From: an uncultured Candidatus Saccharibacteria bacterium
Lineage (GTDB): Bacteria; Patescibacteria; Saccharimonadia; Saccharimonadales; UBA6022
Assembly (NCBI GenBank): GCA_946479665.1
Contig: CAMLGO010000017.1
Location: 1-12,202, forward strand
Length of the DNA: 12,202 nucleotides
Direction: 5' to 3'
In this document: positions 6,690 to 12,202 of the stretch, piece after piece
How positions within the stretch are numbered: the first letter of the stretch is position 1
Layout: each line of letters starts with the position of its first letter
Program-made: the position numbers and the translations under genes
Notes under the pieces: generated by a model
What the model saw: only the letters and a program-made list of their open reading frames with translations
Told to the model about the DNA's origin: nothing
Databases searched by the model: none

Positions 6690-7817
6690 CTACTTTATTT
6701 CGTCTACAATCTCAAGAAGATCATGAGCTGCCATCTCCCACGTTCGCACCGAGGAAGGCACCTCTTTGCGGTGCTGTATATTCGCAGCTAGCCGTACAGC
6801 CTCAGAAAGTTTTTCAATATCATCAGGTGGTGCATAGGCAATCATTCCCCTATCTTGCCCTGCAGCTTCACGAAGAGAAGTAATATCAGATGCAGCTACG
6901 GGGGTTCCACAAGCGATTGCCTGTAATACCGGAAGCCCAAAACCTTCGTGCCAAGAAAATTGCAGTAACGTTCGTGCACCCGTAATAATTGCCGGGAGAT
7001 CCTCATCTGGCACATAACCGTCGGGACGAACAATATTTACTCCTGCCAAGCGTGCCTGTTCGATTTCATGTATAATCTCTTCGTTGCGCCAGCCACCACC
7101 TCCAATAATAACTAGCGAATCATCAGCATCAGTGTCGTCAACATAACGCCTAAAAGCTTTGATCGTATTAATCAAATTTTTTCTCGGCTCGACGTTACCA
7201 ATAAATACATGGTACTTCGTTGGAAGCATCCACTTGCGTGCTACTTCATTCACCTCACCATCAGGGCGCGGATAGAACATAGCTGTGTCAACCGCATTTG
7301 ATACGACCGATACTTTCTTTATCCTAAATTCATCGGCAATCTCCTTGGCTGACGACCTCGATACCGTGACGATTCTGTCTGTTCGATCAATCCACATTTT
7401 TACATACCTCTGAAGGTATGTAAGATTTCGTTCTTGGACAAAATCTGGGTATATTTTGAAGGAGACATCGTGAATATACGTAATTGACTTTGAAAAGAGC
7501 AGGTTCCAATTACGAAAATTCTCAAATATATATACTCCCCTACCTAGGAATATGTCTATAGGAGGAGAAAATCTCAAACGAGCAAATAAACTAAAAAACC
7601 TGTGAGGATAGGGCAAGCTTTTCACCTTTATATATTTATAGTCCAGTCGCTTCGCCTTTTTTAACTCATCCATTGGAACGAATATATACATATCATACCG
7701 GCGGGCATAGCGTGGTGTATCAATAGCCTTCAGTGTCTCCTGCAGCACCTTACCAACACCACTTACATGCACATCCATTAGGGGTGTAGCATCAAAAAAT
7801 AACTTCGTCTTAGTCAT
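6690..7817 (-). CDS. GT4-family glycosyltransferase with EX7Q motif
   Basis: This 375-aa protein (from ATG 7817) is a GT-B glycosyltransferase. It has the mannosyltransferase-like N-terminus 'LFFDATPLMDVHVSGVGKV' (6-24), 'YIHDVSFKIYPDF' (114-126), 'RIVTVSRSSAKEIADEF' (148-164), the donor-site 'GNVEPRKNL' (207-215) and 'SWHEGFGLPVLQAIACGTPV' (288-307). The usual EX7E is E291 followed by Q299: codon 6923-6921 reads CAG, one base from GAG. The start is uncertain: ATG 7859 or TTG 7862 would add 14 or 15 residues, but family similarity begins right after 7817 and no start has a good Shine-Dalgarno site. It is the last gene of the wzm-wzt-fusion operon, 90 nt after the fusion gene. It would add a sugar to the exported glycan; substrates are unknown. 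Confidence 0.88.
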   Translation of the reverse strand: MTKTKLFFDATPLMDVHVSGVGKVLQETLKAIDTPRYARRYDMYIFVPMDELKKAKRLDYKYIKVKSLPYPHRFFSLFARLRFSPPIDIFLGRGVYIFENFRNWNLLFSKSITYIHDVSFKIYPDFVQERNLTYLQRYVKMWIDRTDRIVTVSRSSAKEIADEFRIKKVSVVSNAVDTAMFYPRPDGEVNEVARKWMLPTKYHVFIGNVEPRKNLINTIKAFRRYVDDTDADDSLVIIGGGGWRNEEIIHEIEQARLAGVNIVRPDGYVPDEDLPAIITGARTLLQFSWHEGFGLPVLQAIACGTPVAASDITSLREAAGQDRGMIAYAPPDDIEKLSEAVRLAANIQHRKEVPSSVRTWEMAAHDLLEIVDEIK

Positions 7818-7907
7818 GTTTCTCTGAAGCTTTTCGTAAACTTCCCCGTATCCCACCATCAAGAATTGCCAGCGTTAACAAAGCCAACTCTGCTAAGGTT
7901 ATTTTTT

Positions 7908-9833
7908 TCACTTTTTATTTTTTCTCAACTTTTCACTAACATCCCTTAAAGGCCTAGTGACCCTCCATGAGAATGTATCTAATATCTGCTCGTATTGATG
8001 ACGTGTTTCCTCAAGCTCGCTTATTAACTCCTTTACGTGATTCTCTTTGTGCTCAAGACTTGTTCTATATTTATCTCTTTGCTCAATAATATCACCTAGC
8101 TTACTAGAACCCCCTACTACTGCTTGCAGAAACGCCGCGTCGAAAATGAATTCCGACACTGACTTTGTCAAGAAGCTCGAATCGCTCATAAAACCCGTAA
8201 ACTCTTTAGTGGTTTTTTCAAGACTCTTTCTTATTTTTTGGTAGTCCTTCTTATTTCTCGGGGGAGTATCGAGACTAAATATAGACGGATTTTTGACATA
8301 CTCTTCCGACCTCGCGTTATATGCAAGTTCTGCGAGACCACTAAATCGCACATCGTCATCATCAAGTATGTCATTTACAAACAAAACCGGCGTCTCTAGC
8401 GCAAGACACGGTAGCATTGTATGGAGTCGCGTAGTTACTACCGAATGAGCCGACTGATAAAGATATAGATAAAACTCAGCATGACGATACTGCTCATCAA
8501 TGTCAGTTGACACATTACGCAATACACCAATTCTGATCACTTTACGTTTTGTTTGTTTGCACATCTCCTCGTAGACTACGTCCGGAACATCAACCGCCAA
8601 TACATAATCTTGCTTTTGTATGCCTCTGTCTTTGTTCAGGGTTAGAGTTAGGCAGCCCGAGAAATAACTATCTACGTTGATCCCATCGAGGAATTTTTTT
8701 GTACCACGACTTCTAGCGCCTACAGGACCAAAATGTCGAAGGAGCGCCCTGCTTCTCGGTTTCTGGAATTCTTTCTGAATACGATCCTCTATATACATTG
8801 AGACTGGCAGAATATCAAGGTTCTGGTCTAACGGAGGCCAATTCTCAGGTCCATCACCCCACCAACCATTAATGATCACTTTCACTGTTTCACCAGGCTT
8901 CGTCTTTGTATTATCCATACTGTCACGTTCAAAATAGTAATCAACCCGCGGAAGAAACTTACGAGCCGCGACACCCTGTATACTATCGCCTACATTGTCA
9001 GTAGAGTATTTCAAAAGACCATATTTTATATTTTTACTTCTTTTACCGATAAACTGAGCAGCATCTAATTTGTAATCATCATATATAGCGGAGAATTGAT
9101 CATATAGCCGATCACGATTCCATGGCTTCATGCTCCCGCTATAGTGCAGAATGACCATACTATCATCAGGAAGCTTATTATATTGCTTGTCTTTTATTTG
9201 ATAGTTGTATGCCCTATCTATAACAGCTATCTTGTCGCCAAATGTGACATTTATCGCATCCTGATCTTGATACTGATGAGATTCAATCTTGGCATTAGAA
9301 ATAAGCTTCTCGGTTATATCTTCTTGTCGAATCTTCTTTAAATTCAAAAGCAAAACACCAGCATTAATATACGTTCGTGATTGCAATTGAATTTTTTCTT
9401 TATATAAATCATCATCATCAAGATAGATATCTGGAACTGCTGCAGCATAGACATCATCAATCTGAGTCTTAAATATGTCTCTTAATTCTCCGTGCACCAA
9501 GATATCAGCATCTAGGTAGAGTAGTACGTCTACCGTGTCAGGAATAATTTCCGCCAATAGCAAACGATAGTAAGTCGCCGAGCTGATATAATTCATCGTT
9601 ATCGATAGGCCACTAGTACGAGCAGCCTCTATACTGTAATATGAGATCTCTACAGCATTCCCTAATTCCTTGAGCACATCAATTGCCAATTTACTTTCAG
9701 CCGTAATGTCCGAAGATATGATATGGATGTTAATTTTCTCGTTTTTATTGTTTTTCAATAGGGAAAATATAGTAACTATTAAATGATTGACGTAGTTATT
9801 ATCGATACAAAATGCTATGTTCAGAACTTTCAT
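7908..9833 (-). CDS. GT8 glycosyltransferase / polysaccharide pyruvyl transferase fusion with coiled-coil tail
   Basis: This 641-aa protein has three parts. Residues 1 to about 255 form a GT8 (LgtC-like) GT-A domain: 'IAFCIDNNYVNHLIVTIFSL' (6-25), DAD metal site D108-D110 in 'YLDADILV', 'YINAGVLLLNL' (155-165), DQD at 190-192 and 'HYSGSMKPW' (230-238). Residues about 266-545 form a polysaccharide pyruvyl transferase-type domain: 'KYSTDNVGDSIQ' (275-286), 'NGWWGDGPENWPP' (322-334), 'FGPVGARSRGT' (368-378), 'YFSGCLTLTL' (390-399) and 'TTRLH' (467-471). The family usually has 'RD' where this has 'RS' (374-375). Residues about 579-617 look like a coiled coil, ending in 'SWRVTRPLR' (622-630). The enzyme would add a hexose, and perhaps a pyruvyl ketal from PEP, to the glycan exported by Wzm/Wzt. 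It lies 42 nt after wzt with a weak GAGAG ribosome site. Activity of the second domain is not certain. Confidence 0.9.
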   Translation of the reverse strand: MKVLNIAFCIDNNYVNHLIVTIFSLLKNNKNEKINIHIISSDITAESKLAIDVLKELGNAVEISYYSIEAARTSGLSITMNYISSATYYRLLLAEIIPDTVDVLLYLDADILVHGELRDIFKTQIDDVYAAAVPDIYLDDDDLYKEKIQLQSRTYINAGVLLLNLKKIRQEDITEKLISNAKIESHQYQDQDAINVTFGDKIAVIDRAYNYQIKDKQYNKLPDDSMVILHYSGSMKPWNRDRLYDQFSAIYDDYKLDAAQFIGKRSKNIKYGLLKYSTDNVGDSIQGVAARKFLPRVDYYFERDSMDNTKTKPGETVKVIINGWWGDGPENWPPLDQNLDILPVSMYIEDRIQKEFQKPRSRALLRHFGPVGARSRGTKKFLDGINVDSYFSGCLTLTLNKDRGIQKQDYVLAVDVPDVVYEEMCKQTKRKVIRIGVLRNVSTDIDEQYRHAEFYLYLYQSAHSVVTTRLHTMLPCLALETPVLFVNDILDDDDVRFSGLAELAYNARSEEYVKNPSIFSLDTPPRNKKDYQKIRKSLEKTTKEFTGFMSDSSFLTKSVSEFIFDAAFLQAVVGGSSKLGDIIEQRDKYRTSLEHKENHVKELISELEETRHQYEQILDTFSWRVTRPLRDVSEKLRKNKK

Positions 9834-9875
9834 TGGGGCAACTCTCTCTTTAATGATTTATCCTTTTAACCGTAC

Positions 9876-11072
9876 CTATTTCACTACCATATCTGCAGGC
9901 GCAATAATTGGGTAGTAGGATTCCGCTTTAGCAATTTTAACGTTAGTAATATTATCCCATTTATCGAATATTGTTGATCCGTCACCTGACCTAACAATAG
10001 TATTAAAAGTATAATTTCCACTGCCTAAAACATTGTCTATCTCAAAATAGAGTTTCATCTGTTGATGCGCCTTTACGGACAATTTCTTACCACCGCTAGC
10101 ATTCAGGGTATTGCCACCCATTAATATTCTGTCGTTGTTATCAATAAAATTATAACCAAGCACGAAATCCTCTACATCTTCATTCGCTTCAATCACATAG
10201 TCAATCTTTATCTTCTTCGCATCTGTTTTAATGTCAATATCAACAATTTTGATTTCACCGCCACCCCAGCGCTTTTGATTCTTATTTAGTTCAGCTACTT
10301 CAACGGCAGCTGAACTATTGAATAACTGCAAATAATTGTCAGCTACATCACTCGGCTTACCGGTACTCGTAATAATCCCACCCTCAATAAGCATCGCCCT
10401 ATCACAATATTCCCGCACGGCATTCATGTCATGTGTTACAAATATTACAGTAGTGTCCGTCTTTTTTAGACTCTTAAAGTAATCGTAGCATTTTCGTTGA
10501 AAATCAGCATCGCCGACCGCCAGCACCTCGTCAACTAACAGAATATCTGCTTCTGCTCTCGTTGCTACGGAAAAGGCAAGTCGAACTTGCATTCCAGAAG
10601 AATAGTTTTTTAACTTCTGGTCCATAAATCGTTCGAGTTCTGCAAATGCAACGATATCATCATAATGAGCATCGATTTGCTTTCGACTAAACCCTAAGAG
10701 CGCCCCATTGAGGTATACATTCTCCCTACCAGTGAGTTCAGGATTAAACCCTACACCCAGCTCGATGAAAGGAACGAGCTTACCTTGCGTTTTCACACTA
10801 CCTTGAGTTGGCTGGTATATTCCTGCGAGTATTTTCAGCAGTGTGCTCTTTCCACTACCATTACGCCCTACAATGCCAAAAAATTCACCTTTCTTGACAT
10901 CCAAACTTATATCTTTCAAGGCATGCTGTACTTCAAATCCATTTTGTTGCTTTTTCAAGCCTTGAGTAACAAAGCGCTTAATAGAATTTATCTGTTCATG
11001 AGGAAGTTTGAAATTCTTATATACATTATCTACTCGAAGAACACTCTTAGCGGCATTTTTATTTTTTTTCAT
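9876..11072 (-). CDS. wzt: Wzt-type polysaccharide ABC exporter ATPase with C-terminal glycan-recognition domain
   Basis: This 398-aa protein powers export of a lipid-linked polysaccharide. The ABC domain (about 10-250) has Walker A 'GRNGSGKST' (69-77), the signature 'YSSGM' (157-161, the polysaccharide-exporter variant of LSGGQ), Walker B 'ILLVDE' (177-182) and the switch His H214 in 'VTHDM'. The C-terminal part (about 255-395) is a beta-rich domain with 'GYNFIDNNDRILMGGN' (306-321) and 'GSGNYTFNTIV' (350-360), the pattern of the Wzt_C jelly-roll that in O-antigen exporters reads the finished chain terminus. The TagH-type teichoic acid ATPase lacks such a domain, so export is probably terminus-dependent. 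Its ATG shares a base with the wzm stop codon (TAATG). It should act with Wzm at the inner membrane face. Confidence 0.94.
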   Translation of the reverse strand: MKKNKNAAKSVLRVDNVYKNFKLPHEQINSIKRFVTQGLKKQQNGFEVQHALKDISLDVKKGEFFGIVGRNGSGKSTLLKILAGIYQPTQGSVKTQGKLVPFIELGVGFNPELTGRENVYLNGALLGFSRKQIDAHYDDIVAFAELERFMDQKLKNYSSGMQVRLAFSVATRAEADILLVDEVLAVGDADFQRKCYDYFKSLKKTDTTVIFVTHDMNAVREYCDRAMLIEGGIITSTGKPSDVADNYLQLFNSSAAVEVAELNKNQKRWGGGEIKIVDIDIKTDAKKIKIDYVIEANEDVEDFVLGYNFIDNNDRILMGGNTLNASGGKKLSVKAHQQMKLYFEIDNVLGSGNYTFNTIVRSGDGSTIFDKWDNITNVKIAKAESYYPIIAPADMVVK

Positions 11073-11881
11073 TAGACCTCCTCTGCAAAATGCTTAGAAC
11101 GTTTTCGGAAGTACCAGGCGCTTAAAATAGCTAGCCCTATAGTTAGTGCGATCGGCACAAATCGCATCCATGGACTTCCATATAAACTATTGATTGTAAG
11201 GGTATCCTGAGTGATAGCTACAAAGCGTATATCTTGTATAATTTGCGCCACAGGATTAAGTATGAGGACCTTCGCTACGTCGTGCGACATAGCCGAAAGT
11301 GGGTAAATGATTGGGGTGGCGTAGAATGCTCCCTGCATAATCACTTCCCATATATAATTCATGTCGCGTAACCGCACAAACACCGCACTCAAGAAAAATG
11401 CTACTGCGAGAGAAAGCGTAAAAAGTTCAAGTACTAAAAGTGGTACCCATAGTAGATTCCATGTCAATGGAACATGATTTACCCACATAAAAATCCCCAC
11501 CACTACAAAGTTTAGGGCTAGGTTTATTAGTGCAGAGAAAGAACCAGAAAGAACAATAACATATTTAGGAAAATTGATCTTTCTAATTAAATCGCCGCGC
11601 CCAACAATAGCCGACACCCCACCATTCGTCACTTCAGAAAAGTAATTCCACAAAACAATACCCAATAATAGGTACACAGGGAAATGGGGAACACTGTCTC
11701 CAATACGAAGAAATTTTACAAACACGAAATATAAAATTACAAATAATGCCAATGGTCTCAGTAACGACCATACATAGCCTAACAAAGAACCTTGATAACG
11801 TAGTTTAAAATCCGTTACGACTAGTTCCTTTAACAAAATTAAAGAGTAGTTATACTTTTCAGCAAATCTTTTAAGTCCCAT
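11072..11881 (-). CDS. wzm: Wzm/TagG-type polysaccharide ABC exporter permease
   Basis: This 269-aa ABC-2 type membrane protein forms the channel for the lipid-linked glycan. About six TM segments are visible (near 35-58, 68-88, 113-134, 142-168, 177-198 and 241-258). The family hallmark 'RYQGSLLGYVWSLLRPL' (28-44) precedes TM1, and 'YATPIIYPLSAM' (187-198) and 'LNPVAQIIQDIR' (208-219) fall in the expected later loops. The length is typical. It is the first gene of the minus-strand operon and reads out from a promoter shared back-to-back with the sucC-like gene. ATG 11881 has only an AAGG before it, which probably lies upstream of the transcription start. The 3' end holds the Shine-Dalgarno site for wzt. 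Confidence 0.94.
   Translation of the reverse strand: MGLKRFAEKYNYSLILLKELVVTDFKLRYQGSLLGYVWSLLRPLALFVILYFVFVKFLRIGDSVPHFPVYLLLGIVLWNYFSEVTNGGVSAIVGRGDLIRKINFPKYVIVLSGSFSALINLALNFVVVGIFMWVNHVPLTWNLLWVPLLVLELFTLSLAVAFFLSAVFVRLRDMNYIWEVIMQGAFYATPIIYPLSAMSHDVAKVLILNPVAQIIQDIRFVAITQDTLTINSLYGSPWMRFVPIALTIGLAILSAWYFRKRSKHFAEEV
11077..11084 (-). promoter_or_regulatory. Shine-Dalgarno site AGAGGAGG for wzt inside wzm
   Basis: AGAGGAGG, read on the minus strand, lies 4 nt before ATG 11072 within the last codons of wzm. With the TAATG stop/start overlap it implies translational coupling, keeping the two exporter subunits in step. Confidence 0.8.
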
Positions 11882-11893
11882 AATCTACCTTAT

Positions 11894-11921
11894 AGTATAC
11901 TACACCTTCACAAAGGTCCAA
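11894..11921 (-). promoter_or_regulatory. Promoter of the wzm-wzt operon
   Basis: On the minus strand TATACT (11899-11894, 5/6 to consensus) is preceded by TTGGAC (11921-11916) with a 16-nt spacer. The predicted transcription start, about 11887, leaves a leader of about 5 nt. An overlapping TATAAG (11894-11889) would give a fully leaderless mRNA starting at about ATG 11881. It lies back-to-back with the sucC promoter. Confidence 0.45.
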
Positions 11922-11936
11922 CTAAAAGCTTAAACT
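11907..11936 (+). promoter_or_regulatory. Promoter of the sucC-like gene
   Basis: TTCACA (11907-11912, 5/6 to TTGACA) and TAAACT (11931-11936, 4/6 to TATAAT) are 18 nt apart. The expected transcription start is about 11943, directly at ATG 11944. No Shine-Dalgarno site is present, in line with a leaderless mRNA. Confidence 0.4.
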
Positions 11937-11943
11937 AGATATT

Positions 11944-12202
11944 ATGAAACTCCTCGAATACGAAGCGAAGTCCCTACTGAAAGCTGCCCGATTACCTGTG
12001 CCAAAAAGCACACTGATATCTTCTAGTGCAACCCTTATTAAACCCCCTATTGTTCTAAAATCCCAAGTTCCAACAGGTGGACGCGGCAAACTCGGTGGCA
12101 TTAAAGTAGTAGAATCTAGTGAAGAATTCAATAGCGTAATCGATACCCTATTTAAGCTACCTATTAAAGGATTTTTGCCGTCCACGCTGCTTGCCGAGGA
12201 GA
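11944..12202 (+). CDS. sucC: Succinyl-CoA synthetase beta-type subunit, N-terminal part (runs off the window)
   Basis: Only the first 86 codons are present. The family joins CoA to succinate (or, in relatives, cleaves citryl-CoA or uses acetate) with ATP through an ATP-grasp domain. The start 'MKLLEYEAKSLL' matches the 'MNLHEYQAKQLF' opening of SucC, and 'VLKSQVPTGGRGKLGGIKVV' (37-56) matches its ATP-binding segment, with K39 and G46-R47-G48 at the expected places. The usual His after QV is replaced by Pro-Thr. The gene is unrelated to the glycan genes and reads away from them. An ATP-citrate lyase or ADP-forming acetyl-CoA synthetase beta domain cannot be excluded from this fragment; a downstream sucD would settle it. 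Confidence 0.85.
   Translation, partial: MKLLEYEAKSLLKAARLPVPKSTLISSSATLIKPPIVLKSQVPTGGRGKLGGIKVVESSEEFNSVIDTLFKLPIKGFLPSTLLAEE

Noticed and set aside
7818..7907. Promoter, hairpin or extended N-terminus in the 90-nt gap before the minus-strand GT4 gene
   Set aside because: No paired -35/-10 or stable stem was found. The start at 7859 or 7862 cannot be excluded but lacks support.
11059..11070. A-rich tract with eight consecutive A at the start of wzt as a phase-variable slippage site
   Set aside because: The tract is explained by the Lys/Asn-rich N-terminus, and eight A is modest in an AT-rich genome; nothing else points to phase variation.
11922..12185. Open frame on the minus strand opposite the sucC-like gene
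   Set aside because: The plus strand carries clear SucC motifs over the same bases, and the antisense product has no recognisable feature.
1..12202. CRISPR arrays, tRNA or rRNA genes, insertion sequences and riboswitches
   Set aside because: No evenly spaced direct repeats, RNA-gene motifs, transposase motifs with terminal repeats, or long structured leaders were seen on reading both strands; short or divergent ones could be missed without a search tool.

Overview
The window is a surface-glycan locus. It probably comes from a small-genome, cell-wall-bearing bacterium, and my best guess is a Patescibacteria/CPR lineage such as Saccharibacteria (moderate to low confidence). The clues are the surface-protein block with 'YNYTPYQPN' and 'CGAYGNRNF', which I associate with secreted proteins of Actinobacteria and Saccharibacteria; the standard genetic code with TGA, TAA and TAG all used as stops; a moderately AT-rich composition; and several genes whose -10 box lies only about 7-12 nt before the start codon with no Shine-Dalgarno site, as expected for leaderless or near-leaderless mRNAs. 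No rRNA, tRNA, CRISPR array, insertion sequence or phage gene was seen, and no stretch over 300 bases lacks a gene.

Plus strand, left part: (1) the 3' end of a secreted protein with five degenerate tandem repeats of about 70 aa (to 1370); (2) a membrane protein with about 10 TM segments and an outside C-terminal domain, possibly a GT-C-type glycosyltransferase (1469-3091); (3) a GtrB-like polyprenyl-phosphate glycosyltransferase of family GT2 (3224-4174); (4) two GT4-fold glycosyltransferases in a tight two-gene operon (4235-5548, 5550-6689).

Minus strand, right part, read right to left: an ABC exporter made of permease Wzm (11881-11072) and ATPase Wzt with a C-terminal carbohydrate-recognition-type domain (11072-9876); a 641-aa fusion of a GT8 glycosyltransferase, a polysaccharide pyruvyl transferase domain and a coiled-coil 'SWRxTxPLR' tail (9833-7908); and a GT4 glycosyltransferase (7817-6690). 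The two gene sets converge and their stop codons abut at 6689/6690. Divergent from wzm, a succinyl-CoA synthetase beta-type gene (sucC-like) starts at 11944 and runs off the right edge.

Working model (inference): the cytoplasmic GT4, GT8 and pyruvyl transferase activities build a lipid-linked glycan, and Wzm/Wzt carries it across the membrane after Wzt recognises its terminus. The GT2/membrane-protein pair would separately decorate a glycan or protein outside the membrane with a polyprenyl-phosphate-linked sugar. The repeat protein may be a wall-associated surface protein that binds or carries this glycan. No initiating sugar-phosphate transferase, polymerase or ligase is visible, so those would lie elsewhere.
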